Source: JBBQFI01 sp038321775
GTDB lineage: Bacteria; Verrucomicrobiota; Verrucomicrobiia; Chthoniobacterales; UBA10450
Length of the DNA: 64,000 bases
Direction of reading: 5' to 3'
Assembly: GCA_038321775.1 (NCBI GenBank)
Contig: JBBQFI010000001.1
Location: 186,001 to 250,000 of the forward strand
Below are positions 18,402 through 26,315 of this stretch, piece by piece; position 1 is the first letter of the stretch; each line of letters begins with the position of its first letter. The notes beneath the pieces are model-generated. The model saw only the letters and a program-made list of their open reading frames with translations. It did not search any database and was not told where the DNA came from. Both the position numbers and the translations under genes were made by a program.

Positions 18402-18475
18402 TCGGGCTGGCGGGATTCGAACCCGCGGCCTCCTGCACCCGAGGCAGGCGCTCTACCAAGCTGAGCCACAGCCCG
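18402..18475 (-). tRNA. tRNA-Pro (anticodon CGG)
   Basis: A full cloverleaf reads on the minus strand. The 7-bp acceptor stem is CGGGCTG paired with CAGCCCG, with discriminator A. The D arm includes AGCTTGGTAGAGC, the anticodon stem-loop is CCTGC-CTCGGGT-GCAGG, and the T arm contains GGTTCGAATCC. The anticodon CGG reads codon CCG. The 74-nt gene does not encode CCA. The 5' C-G start is typical of bacterial proline tRNAs. It lies just upstream of the metal-transport operon on the same strand. Confidence 0.96.
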
Positions 18476-18791
18476 AACTGAAGCGCAATTATTTCGCGTA
18501 TTTTGGCGGCAGTAGCAAGAACTACTGCGCGTCCGTAATTTCACTTCGGCCTAACGAGTCGTCATCAGAACCCGATCAGGAAGCGCTCTTCGATTTGGAG
18601 CGTGACCGTATCGCGCACATTAGAAATTAACAAACCGTTTGACAAGCGCGGGGCGCGCTCGCAGAGTCAGCGTTCGCTTTTTGTCTACGATGCTCGCCTC
18701 ACCAATCGTTCCTTCAACCATCACGGGCAGCACGCCGGCTATTCTTCGATTCCCCGCGGAGGCGACCCGCGGCGTCCGTTCCCTGCGCAAT
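18476..18791. other. Divergent intergenic region between tRNA-Pro and rpoZ
   Basis: This ~316-base gap must hold promoters in both directions. It contains a perfect 7-bp inverted repeat (GCAGTAG-6 nt-CTACTGC, 18509-18528), one TCGTTAGGC word at 18549, and a TTGACA at 18639-18644 in the plus direction without a good -10 box 17 bases on. A frame in phase with rpoZ extends upstream to 18639, but its sequence does not match the omega subunit, so it is treated as leader. Confidence 0.5.
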
Positions 18792-19007
18792 ATGACCACT
18801 CAACTCCTGCAAGAAGCGGCCCAAGTGATCCCCAATCAGCAACTCCTGATTAATGTCGTTTCCAAGCGCGTTCGGCAACTCGGCCTTGGGCATCGTCCTT
18901 TAGTCGAAGCAGGTCCACGCGCTTCACTGACCGACATCGCGCTCAAGGAAATCATTGCAGGTAAGTTGACCTTCGAAAAGATCGAAGAATCAGCTGAAGG
19001 CGAATAG
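18792..19007 (+). CDS. rpoZ: RNA polymerase omega subunit
   Basis: 71 residues from the ATG at 18792. Small core subunit that wraps the C-terminus of beta-prime and aids assembly of RNA polymerase. The omega signature is visible as INVVSKRVRQL followed by GHRPLVE, then DIALKEIIAGKLTFE, ending in an acidic tail. The longer upstream frame from 18639 lacks homology. SmpB follows 26 bases downstream, so these two housekeeping genes may be co-transcribed. Confidence 0.9.
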   Translation: MTTQLLQEAAQVIPNQQLLINVVSKRVRQLGLGHRPLVEAGPRASLTDIALKEIIAGKLTFEKIEESAEGE

Positions 19008-19033
19008 TTTTTGCTGCATCGGGAGAGCAGGCC

Positions 19034-19495
19034 ATGGCGGCCGAGTCGATTCTTAATCGCAAGGCGTTGCGAGATTTCCATATCCTCGAGCGCTACGAAG
19101 CGGGCATTGCGCTAAAGGGCAGCGAGGTCAAATCGATTCGCGCCGGCAAAGCGAATATCAGCGATGCATTTGCGCGCATCGAAAAGGGCGAAGCGTTTAT
19201 GCACAACGCCGATATCCAACCCTACGAGCGTGCCAGCCATGAAATTCCCGAAGCGAAGCGGGTACGGAAACTTCTGCTTCATCGCGCGGAGATCGATAAA
19301 CTCTACGACCTAACGAATGTCGCTGGACGCACGCTCGTCGTTCTAAAGTTGTTTTGGAAAAACGGCCGATTGAAAACAGAGATTGGTGTGGCACAGGGAA
19401 AAGTAGCGCACGACAAGCGGCAGGATTTGAAAAAGCGTGCGACCGATCGTGAAACAGCGCGTGAAGTGGCGCGCTTCAATCGGAAGCATGGATGA
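19034..19495 (+). CDS. smpB: SsrA-binding protein SmpB
   Basis: 153 residues. Binds tmRNA and delivers it to stalled ribosomes for trans-translation. The conserved opening is NRKALRDFHILERYEAGIAL, followed by GSEVKSIRAGKANISDA. The second half has GRTLVVLKLFWKNGRLK and the C-terminal tail KRQDLKKRATDRE that enters the empty mRNA channel. GGGAGAGCAGG upstream of the ATG is a plausible ribosome site. The tmRNA gene itself was not seen in the window. The stop overlaps the start of the following SDR gene by four bases (ATGA). Confidence 0.97.
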   Translation: MAAESILNRKALRDFHILERYEAGIALKGSEVKSIRAGKANISDAFARIEKGEAFMHNADIQPYERASHEIPEAKRVRKLLLHRAEIDKLYDLTNVAGRTLVVLKLFWKNGRLKTEIGVAQGKVAHDKRQDLKKRATDRETAREVARFNRKHG

Positions 19496-20529
19496 CGAAC
19501 ATGAATGATAACGGTTCGAAACGATCCTGGATTTTTCTTTGTGCGGGCGTTGCGTTAGCGAGTTGGGCAATTTCCCGCGCGCTGCGCAAAAGTTTTTCCT
19601 TCGCGGGTAAATCGGTGTTGATCACGGGAGGTTCGCGCGGGCTCGGCCTGGTCATCGCGCGACGCATTGCCGCTGAAGGCGGCCGCGTTGCACTGCTTGC
19701 GCGCGATGCCGATGAGCTAGTACGCGCACGCGATGAGATAAGGGCGACCGGCGGCGAGGCCATTACCGTCGTTTGCGATTTGCTTGATCGCTCTCAGATC
19801 GGAAGCGCGATCGAAAAAGTCGTAAGTCGCTTCGGAACCATTGATGTTTTGATTAACAACGCCGGTGTGATCGAAGTCGGCCCGCTGGCGCACATGCAAC
19901 GAGAAGATTTCGAGCGCTCGATGAATATCCATTTTTGGGCGCCGTTTAATTTAATTCGTAAAGTTATGCCTCATATGCAGCGGGCTGGCGGCGGGCGCAT
20001 CGTCAACATCAGTTCAATCGGCGGTAAACTTGCGGTGCCGCATCTCGCGCCTTATTGCGCCGGGAAGTTTGCGCTCGTTGGTCTGTCAGATTCGATACGC
20101 GCCGAACTCGCGCTCGATAATATTCATGTCACGACGGTGACTCCGGGATTGATGCGCACCGGTTCGCATGTGAATGCGAAATTCAAAGGCAATCACGCAG
20201 CGGAATATGCTTGGTTCTCGGTGGCGGCTTCGCTTCCGATTGGTTCCATGAGTGACGAATGCGCGGGCCGTAGAATTGTTGAAGCCTGTCGCGCGGGGCA
20301 ACCGGCGCTGATCATGCCCTTGCCCGCTCGAATCGGGATCGCAGGCAATGCACTTTTCCCAAATCTCACTGGATACGCGATGAAGTTAGTCAACCGGCTT
20401 TTGCCCGGCCCGACCAGCTCGAATGGCAATCAGTTGCGCTCTGGCTGGGAGAGCCGAGGCGCGAAGCCGGATGCAAGTTGGCTGGGCCGTTTAACCGATC
20501 GCATGGCTCGGCGAAACAACGAATCGTAA
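19492..20529 (+). CDS. Membrane-anchored short-chain dehydrogenase/reductase
   Basis: 345 residues. An N-terminal hydrophobic segment (IFLCAGVALASWAISRAL) probably anchors the enzyme. The classical SDR core follows: TGGSRGLGLVIA cofactor loop, NNAGV strand, catalytic Ser in NISSIGG and Y-x3-K in YCAGK. Members reduce ketones or oxidise alcohols with NAD(P)H. The C-terminal ~100 residues include a hydrophobic segment (NALFPNLTGYAMKLV), seen in SDRs acting on lipids. The ATG overlaps the smpB stop, so it is translationally coupled. Substrate unknown. Confidence 0.88.
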   Translation: MTNMNDNGSKRSWIFLCAGVALASWAISRALRKSFSFAGKSVLITGGSRGLGLVIARRIAAEGGRVALLARDADELVRARDEIRATGGEAITVVCDLLDRSQIGSAIEKVVSRFGTIDVLINNAGVIEVGPLAHMQREDFERSMNIHFWAPFNLIRKVMPHMQRAGGGRIVNISSIGGKLAVPHLAPYCAGKFALVGLSDSIRAELALDNIHVTTVTPGLMRTGSHVNAKFKGNHAAEYAWFSVAASLPIGSMSDECAGRRIVEACRAGQPALIMPLPARIGIAGNALFPNLTGYAMKLVNRLLPGPTSSNGNQLRSGWESRGAKPDASWLGRLTDRMARRNNES

Positions 20530-20542
20530 CGATCGTTACTTG

Positions 20543-20752
20543 TTAGGCGAACGGCAGATTCGCTTTGATGCGCGCCATGTCGGTCTTATCCACGAGACCG
20601 GCTTTGCTCAACTGACGCTTCCGTTTCGCGTTCTTCGACGAAAGCAGATGTCTGCGCGAAGCATGTGCGCGCAAGATTTTTCCCGTCGCGGTAATTTTAA
20701 AACGTTTTGCGACGGCCTTACGGGTTTTGCTGCGCGCAATGGACTTGGGCAT
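20543..20752 (-). CDS. rpmI: 50S ribosomal protein L35 (bL35)
   Basis: 69 residues from the ATG at 20752. Matches bL35 along its length: MPKSIARSKTRKAVAKRFKI, then TGKILRAHASRRHLLSSKNAKRKRQLS and the tail DKTDMARIKANLP. In most bacteria rpmI lies between infC and rplT. Here it is alone: a convergent SDR gene lies downstream and divergent ndh upstream, with no infC or rplT. The longer frame up to 20851 has non-ribosomal residues and is not used. Confidence 0.95.
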   Translation of the reverse strand: MPKSIARSKTRKAVAKRFKITATGKILRAHASRRHLLSSKNAKRKRQLSKAGLVDKTDMARIKANLPFA

Positions 20753-20855
20753 GAGGCGCGAAAGATAATGCAGTTTCCGAGAGTGACAACCGCGTTCTGC
20801 GTATCGATTTTGCGGCGACAACAAAGTTCTCGCATCGGCTTTCGTTCTCACAACA

Positions 20856-22145
20856 TTGTTTCATATGGACGGTGCAGACGAGAAGTTGCCGCAAGTGATC
20901 ATTGTCGGCGCTGGATTCGGGGGATTACAGGCCGCGAAGAAGCTCGCGTGCGAGCGAGTTCAAGTGACGGTAATCGACCGCACAAACTATCATCTGTTTC
21001 AGCCATTGCTTTACCAAGTCGCAACCGCGGCGCTTTCACCGGCCGACATAGCGGCGCCCGTTCGAGCTATTCTAAGTAAATGCCGCAACATGGAGGTCAT
21101 ACTCTCCGAAGTGCGTGCAGTCGACGTTGCGGCGAGAAAAGTTATCACAACCGATCGCGAATTTTCCTATGATTATCTCGTTCTCGCCACCGGTTCCCGG
21201 CATTCTTACTTCGGGCATGACGAGTGGGAAACGCTTGCGCCAGGTCTGAAAAGTTTGGAAGACGCGATCGAAATTCGGCGACGAATTTTGATGGCGTTTG
21301 AGTATGCGGAAAAAATCACCGACGAAGCGGCACGACGCGCTGCGTTGACCTTCGTCATCATCGGAGGCGGACCAACCGGTGTGGAAATGGCAGGCGCCAT
21401 TGCCGAGATCTCGCGCCACACGCTCGAAAAAGATTTTCGGCATATCGATCCGTCGAGCGCGCGTGTGATCTTAATTCAGGGTGAGCCGCGCGTGCTTCCG
21501 GGTTTCCCGGAAGATTTGTCGGAGAAAGCGTTGAATCAGTTGCGCGATCTCGGCGTGGAAGTGCGCACCGGCGTTCACGCCACGAATGTCACCGAGGCCG
21601 GCCTCAACGTCGGCGATGAATTCATTCCATGCCGGGTAAAAATCTGGGCCGCTGGAAATACCGCATCATTCGTTGGCAAGTCGTTAGGCGTGCCGGTCGA
21701 TAAAGTCGGACGCGTGATCGTGAATAACGATCTTACAGTTCCCGGTTATCCCGAAGTGCAGGTCATCGGCGATCTCGCTAATTTTCCGTATCAAACCGGT
21801 TCGCCGTTGCCAGGAGTTTCGCCGGTGGCAATGCAGCAAGGGCGCCATGCCGCGAGCAATATTCTCGCCATGATCGATCATCGAAAACCGCAACGCTTTT
21901 GGTATTGGGATAAAGGCAACATGGCGACGATCGGCCGCAATAAAGCTGTCGCAGATTTAAATTTCGTTCATTTCAGCGGCTTGCCCGCGTGGTTGGCCTG
22001 GCTGTTTGTGCACATTCTTTTCCTGGTCGGTTTCCGCAATCGCATCATCGTCCTGCTGCAATGGGCCTGGGCGTATATCAGCTTCAATAAAGGAGCGCGT
22101 TTGATCACGCGAAATTTTCAGGCGGAAACGCGACCTCCAGCGTAG
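20856..22145 (+). CDS. ndh: Type II NADH dehydrogenase (NDH-2)
   Basis: 429 residues. Membrane-bound flavoprotein that oxidises NADH and reduces quinone without proton pumping. The FAD site is IIVGAGFGGLQAAKKLA, the NADH site VIIGGGPTGVEMAGAIAE, and the second FAD loop VIGDLANF. YHLFQPLLYQVATAALSP is a family signature near residue 45. The C-terminal helices (WLAWLFVHILFLVGFRNRI) bind the membrane. The start is ATG at 20856, with ATG at 20865 possible. The next gene begins directly after the stop (TAGATG). Confidence 0.95.
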   Translation: MFHMDGADEKLPQVIIVGAGFGGLQAAKKLACERVQVTVIDRTNYHLFQPLLYQVATAALSPADIAAPVRAILSKCRNMEVILSEVRAVDVAARKVITTDREFSYDYLVLATGSRHSYFGHDEWETLAPGLKSLEDAIEIRRRILMAFEYAEKITDEAARRAALTFVIIGGGPTGVEMAGAIAEISRHTLEKDFRHIDPSSARVILIQGEPRVLPGFPEDLSEKALNQLRDLGVEVRTGVHATNVTEAGLNVGDEFIPCRVKIWAAGNTASFVGKSLGVPVDKVGRVIVNNDLTVPGYPEVQVIGDLANFPYQTGSPLPGVSPVAMQQGRHAASNILAMIDHRKPQRFWYWDKGNMATIGRNKAVADLNFVHFSGLPAWLAWLFVHILFLVGFRNRIIVLLQWAWAYISFNKGARLITRNFQAETRPPA

Positions 22146-23138
22146 ATGGCGAAACATCAGTTACCGCATCTCCGCATCGCCGTCGTTGGTTCGGGCGCGA
22201 TCGGTAGTTATTACGGAGCCAAGCTCGCGTACTATGGGCGCGATGTTCATTTCTTGATGTGCAGTGATCTCGGAGTTGTGCGCAAACGCGGGATTACCGT
22301 TCGCAGCAAAATGGGAAACTTTCGCGTCGCGAAAGTAAACGGTTATGCATCGACGACAGAGATCGGCCCGAGCGATCTTGTGTTAGTTGCGCTTAAATCA
22401 ACATCGAACGACGAGCTCTTGGAACTGATTCCGCCGTTACTTCATGAAAAGACAATGTTGCTGACGTTGCAGAACGGTTTTGGCAATGATGATTTCCTTG
22501 CGGAAAATTTCGGCGCCGAACGCGTTCTCGGCGCACTTTGTTTTGTTTGCGTCAGCCGCACCGAACCCGCCGTCATCGAGCATTACGATTTTGGACGGAT
22601 CGCGCTTGGCGAATACCGCGGGTATCCGTTGCCACGAACGCATGACACTGCGTGGGAATTCAAACGTTGCGGAGTCACTTGCACTGTCGTGGAAAATCTC
22701 CAGCTCGAGCGCTGGCGCAAACTTGTCTGGAATATTCCCTTTAATGGATTGTCGATCACAGCTGGCGGCGTGGATACCGCACAGATTCTCGCGGATGAAA
22801 AGCTGCGCACGGAAGCGTTGGCGCTGATGGACGAAGTCATCGCGGCAGCAGGTAAATGCGGACACTTCCTTCCGACGGCAGAAGCGCTGACACAAATGCA
22901 GCGCACAGAAGAAATGGGTAATTACAAACCTTCGACGCTCATCGATTTTGAAGCGCACAAGCCGTTGGAAATTGAAGCGATTTGGGGAGAGCCGTTGCGC
23001 CGGGCTAAGGCAGCAGGCGCAAATATGCCGCGCTTGGAGAAGCTTTATGCTCAACTCCGAGAACTCGATCGAAGAAATCGCGGCGAGAGAAATTCCTCGC
23101 CTAACGAGTTGAAGAATGTCCTCGATCGCAGTTCATAA
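22146..23138 (+). CDS. panE: 2-dehydropantoate 2-reductase family protein
   Basis: 330 residues. The family reduces ketopantoate to pantoate with NADPH in coenzyme A synthesis. The Rossmann motif IAVVGSGAIGSYYGAKLA opens the protein. LVLVALKSTSNDE and TLQNGFGNDD match the substrate and cofactor loops, with the catalytic Lys expected in RWRKLVWNIPFNGL. The C-terminal helical domain has SMLQD-like KPSTLIDFEAHKPLEIEAIWG. Paralogues of ApbA/PanE act on other keto acids, so pantothenate synthesis is likely but not certain. It overlaps ybeY by 23 bases. Confidence 0.85.
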   Translation: MAKHQLPHLRIAVVGSGAIGSYYGAKLAYYGRDVHFLMCSDLGVVRKRGITVRSKMGNFRVAKVNGYASTTEIGPSDLVLVALKSTSNDELLELIPPLLHEKTMLLTLQNGFGNDDFLAENFGAERVLGALCFVCVSRTEPAVIEHYDFGRIALGEYRGYPLPRTHDTAWEFKRCGVTCTVVENLQLERWRKLVWNIPFNGLSITAGGVDTAQILADEKLRTEALALMDEVIAAAGKCGHFLPTAEALTQMQRTEEMGNYKPSTLIDFEAHKPLEIEAIWGEPLRRAKAAGANMPRLEKLYAQLRELDRRNRGERNSSPNELKNVLDRSS

Positions 23139-23544
23139 TCGACAGCGAGGAATCAAGCTCGACGTCGCGACAATGCAGAGTTTTGCCGAGCGCGCTTTGA
23201 GTCTAACGAGAAAAACGCCTTCACCGGCAAAATCGCGCGCGATGGTGTGGCCGGACGTTCACGTGATGCTGATTTCCGATCGGCGCATGAGCGAGTTGCA
23301 CGAGCGTTTTTTAAAAATCAAAGGACCCACCGACGTAATTACATTCCAGCACGGGGAGATTTTCATCAGCGTCGAAACCGCTCGGCGACAGGCGCGCGCT
23401 TTCGGAACTTCTCTACGCGGTGAAATTGAGCTGTATTTAGTTCACGGTCTCCTTCATCTGCGCGGCTTTGATGATACGACTGCCTCATCCGCGCGAGTGA
23501 TGAAGAAGCAACAGGGGCGAATCGCGCGGGCGGTATCGAAGTAG
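23116..23544 (+). CDS. ybeY: Endoribonuclease YbeY (16S rRNA maturation)
   Basis: 142 residues. Zinc-dependent RNase involved in 16S rRNA 3' processing and ribosome quality control. The substrate groove strand ISDRRMSELHERFLKIKGPTDVITF is clear. The metal site is H110-x3-H114-x5-D120 in VHGLLHLRGFDD. The canonical third ligand is histidine (G-x-D-H), so Asp120 is a substitution to note. Arg/Lys-rich C-terminus. The 23-base overlap with the panE-like gene indicates coupled translation. Confidence 0.93.
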   Translation: MSSIAVHNRQRGIKLDVATMQSFAERALSLTRKTPSPAKSRAMVWPDVHVMLISDRRMSELHERFLKIKGPTDVITFQHGEIFISVETARRQARAFGTSLRGEIELYLVHGLLHLRGFDDTTASSARVMKKQQGRIARAVSK

Positions 23545-23597
23545 CTGGACCTCGTGAACGGTTGGAACAAGATGCATCGTATGTTACTCTTGGCGCT

Positions 23598-23942
23598 ATG
23601 AACTGGCGGTTAGGGCAGGGGAGCGTGATCTCGCCAGAACAAACAACACCGCGATCGACGGTGAAAGAACCGGAACGGGAAGAACAAACCGGCACGCAAG
23701 AAGCAGTCGATGTTCCCTGGCAAGTCGTGGTGCATAATGATCCGGTCAACTTGATGACGTACGTGACGATGGTTTTCCAAAAAGTGTTTGGCTATCCACG
23801 GGAAAAATCGGAGCGCCACATGCTCGAAGTGCATCAGAACGGTCGCTCGATTTTGTGGAGCGGTGTGCGCGAACGCGCAGAGTTTCACGTGCAGCAACTG
23901 CACGGCTATTTGTTGCTCGCGACGCTCGAGCGTGTGAGTTGA
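23598..23942 (+). CDS. clpS: ClpS family N-degron adaptor
   Basis: About 114 residues from the ATG at 23598. Delivers N-degron substrates to the ClpA/ClpC-ClpP protease. A variable N-terminal extension is followed by the core: VVVHNDPVNLMTYVTMVFQK with the NDP and hydrophobic pocket residues, then ERHMLEVHQNG with the histidine, and the RERAEFHVQQL helix. The sequence style is closest to actinobacterial ClpS. No Clp ATPase or ClpP gene is adjacent. The next gene is DUF2017, the same neighbour seen in Actinobacteria. A TTG 36 bases upstream is in frame but unlikely. Confidence 0.93.
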   Translation: MNWRLGQGSVISPEQTTPRSTVKEPEREEQTGTQEAVDVPWQVVVHNDPVNLMTYVTMVFQKVFGYPREKSERHMLEVHQNGRSILWSGVRERAEFHVQQLHGYLLLATLERVS

Positions 23943-23943
23943 T

Positions 23944-24438
23944 ATGGAGTTCCAGCGCGACGGCGATGTTCTCGAACTTTCAGAACTCGATCCGTTTCTC
24001 GCCGAACTTTTAAGACAAATTCCTGCAAGCACGAGGTGCGACGATGCCCCGGCGGCGGAGAAGCGTATTTACTGCGAACCGGCAGCGCCTAACGAAGAAG
24101 AGATTTGTGCCGAGTGGAAATTGTATGTGCAGCCGGAATTACGTCACCTTTTCCAAGCTGCGACTGAAACCGTCGCTGCAGACTTGCAGCAACTGAACGG
24201 GAGCGAGAAGCCATTCGCCAACTGCACGCTTCGGATTCCTACCGACCACACCGACGCCTGGCTCAACGCTCTCAATCAGGCTCGGTTGGCCATTGCCGCA
24301 AAAAACAACTTTAACGAAGGCGAGCTTTGCGACCATTACCGATCCCCAATCGGTTCGCGGCGCGATCTCAGCCTCTTCCAAGTAAACTTCTACGGATTTC
24401 TACAAGAGTTTATCCTGCGCGAAATGGGCGAACACTGA
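23944..24438 (+). CDS. DUF2017 family protein
   Basis: 164 residues with the DUF2017 features: an N-terminal ELSELDPFLAELLRQ helix, a central acidic segment, and TDAWLNALNQARLAIAAKNN near residue 105, then LSLFQVNFYGFLQEFIL at the end. The family is best known from Actinobacteria, where it follows clpS (as in the Mycobacterium Rv1331-Rv1332 pair, from memory). Here it starts one base after the clpS stop, repeating that order. Function unknown; a role linked to ClpS-dependent degradation is suggested by the conserved pairing. Confidence 0.78.
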   Translation: MEFQRDGDVLELSELDPFLAELLRQIPASTRCDDAPAAEKRIYCEPAAPNEEEICAEWKLYVQPELRHLFQAATETVAADLQQLNGSEKPFANCTLRIPTDHTDAWLNALNQARLAIAAKNNFNEGELCDHYRSPIGSRRDLSLFQVNFYGFLQEFILREMGEH

Positions 24439-24445
24439 AGCGACG

Positions 24446-24682
24446 TCAGCCTCCCTTGCGTTCGCGCACCATATGCATCAGACGTTCTTTTAAGTGGGTA
24501 GATGTTTTGGCCGGCTGCAGGCTTAGAGCGAAGGCTTCATGCAGGGCATAACATTGCGCAATCGCATCCTCGGCTTTTTGCCCCAATTTTCTGCGACCAA
24601 TTTCGAACTCTTCCGTCTCGTCCGGTTCCAATGCACCGATCACGTAGAGCCGTGCCTGGTTCTCAAATTCTTCAAAGCTCAT
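24446..24682 (-). CDS. Small RskA-type anti-sigma domain protein
   Basis: 78 residues resembling only the N-terminal sigma-binding domain of RskA/ChrR-type anti-sigma factors: ARLYVIGALEPDETEEFE, then three helices with ALHEAFALSLQP. There is no transmembrane helix or outer domain, so it would be a soluble binder. Its start overlaps the end of the sigma gene by 11 bases, which supports a sigma/anti-sigma pair. No zinc-binding H-x3-C-x2-C motif is present. It could also be a degraded remnant of a longer anti-sigma factor, but the frame is intact and ends cleanly. Confidence 0.68.
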   Translation of the reverse strand: MSFEEFENQARLYVIGALEPDETEEFEIGRRKLGQKAEDAIAQCYALHEAFALSLQPAKTSTHLKERLMHMVRERKGG

Positions 24683-25355
24683 CTTTCAACTCCTTGAGGC
24701 CGTCATATATTTTTTTGAGCCCCAATTCGAGGCGGGTTTTAACCGTCCCTAATGGTGTATTCGTATTAGCGGCGATTTCGCGCTGACTCATTCCGCGAAA
24801 AAATGCGAGGTCGATCGCCTGCTGCTGGGCCGTGGGCAGCGAATTAATGACGTTACGAACGATCACACGCGTGTCGGAAAAGTTAATTTCAGCCTCTGTT
24901 GAGTTGTGAATCCAAGCTTCCGGCTGCTGCTCTGTCTCGGCCTGTAAACGCTCTCCCGCTCGGGCATAAGCTTGCTTTTTACGTAAACCGTCGATTGCTC
25001 GACGGCGAGCCAGCGTTACCATCCAACCGAGAGGCTTGCCCTTTTGGGCGGAGAAGTTTTTCGCCTGGTTCCAGATCTCCATGAAAATTTCCTGTAGCAA
25101 GTCTTCTGCCTCAGCTTCGTTGTGGATAACGCGCAGGATCAGCGCCTTTAGAATTCCATTGTATCGATCGTAGAGTTGAGAGAGGGCCTCGGGATCCTCG
25201 TTTTGGATAGCGTGCATCAAGTCCAGATCGGTCGCAGCTCCCGGCTCGAGTTCCGGCGTTTTCGCGGGCAAGCGCGTCGGCTCTTCGATTTCCTCCTCCG
25301 GCTCGGCGCCGTTTCTTGATGTTTTCATGCGAGTACCAGATTTAGTGGGAATCAT
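24672..25355 (-). CDS. ECF sigma factor (SigK-like)
   Basis: About 227 residues from the ATG at 25355; the ATG at 25328 is an alternative, and the open frame to 25622 carries unrelated residues. Region 2 is DLMHAIQNEDPEALSQLYDR through AEDLLQEIFMEIWNQAKNFS and GWMVTLARRRAIDGLRKKQA. Region 4 is INSLPTAQQQAIDLAFFRGM followed by REIAANTNTPLGTVKTRLEL. An acidic, Pro-rich N-terminal extension of ~45 residues precedes region 2. It pairs with the small RskA-type protein downstream. It is divergent from a secreted protein gene that may be in its regulon. Confidence 0.93.
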   Translation of the reverse strand: MIPTKSGTRMKTSRNGAEPEEEIEEPTRLPAKTPELEPGAATDLDLMHAIQNEDPEALSQLYDRYNGILKALILRVIHNEAEAEDLLQEIFMEIWNQAKNFSAQKGKPLGWMVTLARRRAIDGLRKKQAYARAGERLQAETEQQPEAWIHNSTEAEINFSDTRVIVRNVINSLPTAQQQAIDLAFFRGMSQREIAANTNTPLGTVKTRLELGLKKIYDGLKELKDEL

Positions 25356-25394
25356 GCAGTCCGTCCAACCTATTCGACTCTCCAGAACGAACTC

Positions 25395-25423
25395 TTGACG
25401 TAAGGGTTCGCCCGAAAAATATT
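25395..25423 (+). promoter_or_regulatory. Candidate promoter for the secreted DUF4440-like protein
   Basis: TTGACG (25395-25400) and AATATT (25418-25423) are separated by 17 bases and lie ~30 bases before the ATG at 25454. The -10 box matches the sigma-70 consensus at four of six positions. An inverted repeat CCCGAA...TTCGGG brackets the -10 region and could be an operator. Confidence 0.35.
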
Positions 25424-25453
25424 CCCCGCTCGCGTTCGGGCCATAATTTCTAG

Positions 25454-26239
25454 ATGAAAAAAACTTTCTACACTTTCTTAATCGCCGGCCTGGCGCTTTC
25501 CACCTCGATGCGTGCGCAGGATGCGCCGAGTCGTCCGTTGAAGGATCCGACGACAGATCCGAGCATTGAGCCAACACCATTGCCGCGATCGAATATTTCC
25601 CCCACACCAGAACCGGCAACACCCAGACCTAAACCGACGCCGAGAGCCACGCCCGCCCGACCATCTCCGACGCCGGAACCCAGTCAACCGGCACCCAGCG
25701 CAACCCCGGAACAAACGCCCTCCAAAAAGGTAACCAAAGTCGTCGCCAAACCGGAACTGACACCGCCTCCGGCGGCGCCCAAGCATAAATCGGATGTGAC
25801 ACCCACCGCCAAAGCGGAGGCCCGACCTACGCCTGGCAACGCGCCGCGTTCACGAAAAGATGAGCGCGCTGTCGCAGCGAAACTGAAAGACTTGGAGAAG
25901 GAATGGGAGGCCTCATTCAATAATCCTGCGGTCATCGAAAAATCGCTGGCGGACGATTTCATCGGCACTTCCCCCGGCGGAAAAGTCATGACGAAAAAGG
26001 ATCTTTTGCGCGAAGCGAAGGAGGACACGAGCCCACCGCCAAAAACAATCGCGCGCGATCTCGATGTGCATTTCTACGGACCCGATATTGCAGTCGTGAC
26101 CGGCGCGTCCAGACAGATCGACAAAAACCGCGCCGGCCAAAACGTCGAACACAATTATCGTTTTACCGACACATGGGTTGAGCGGGACGGCATTTGGAAA
26201 TGCGTCGCCAGCCAATCGATCCTGTTGCCGCGACAGTAG
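25454..26239 (+). CDS. Secreted Pro-rich protein with C-terminal DUF4440/SnoaL-like domain
   Basis: 261 residues. A signal peptide (MKKTFYTFLIAGLALSTSMRA) precedes ~110 residues of Pro/Thr/Ala-rich low-complexity linker with repeated P-x-P-T patterns. The final ~120 residues form an NTF2-like domain (KDLEKEWEASFNNPAVIEK, DDFIGTSPGGKVMTKKDLL, FTDTWVERDGIWKCVAS), as in DUF4440 proteins. Such domains bind small ligands or act as calcium-kinase-like association domains; no catalytic role is evident. The linker could span the peptidoglycan. Divergent from the SigK-like gene. Confidence 0.8.
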   Translation: MKKTFYTFLIAGLALSTSMRAQDAPSRPLKDPTTDPSIEPTPLPRSNISPTPEPATPRPKPTPRATPARPSPTPEPSQPAPSATPEQTPSKKVTKVVAKPELTPPPAAPKHKSDVTPTAKAEARPTPGNAPRSRKDERAVAAKLKDLEKEWEASFNNPAVIEKSLADDFIGTSPGGKVMTKKDLLREAKEDTSPPPKTIARDLDVHFYGPDIAVVTGASRQIDKNRAGQNVEHNYRFTDTWVERDGIWKCVASQSILLPRQ

Positions 26240-26315
26240 CTCGACTCGTTAGGCGTTTTTGGAGACGGAAGGACTAATTGCGTCCCGTCGATTTGTGCGC
26301 CAGAAGTTAGCCTCA

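Noticed and set aside
18509..18528. Inverted repeat GCAGTAG/CTACTGC as a terminator
   Set aside because: No T-run on either strand; kept only as a note in the intergenic entry.
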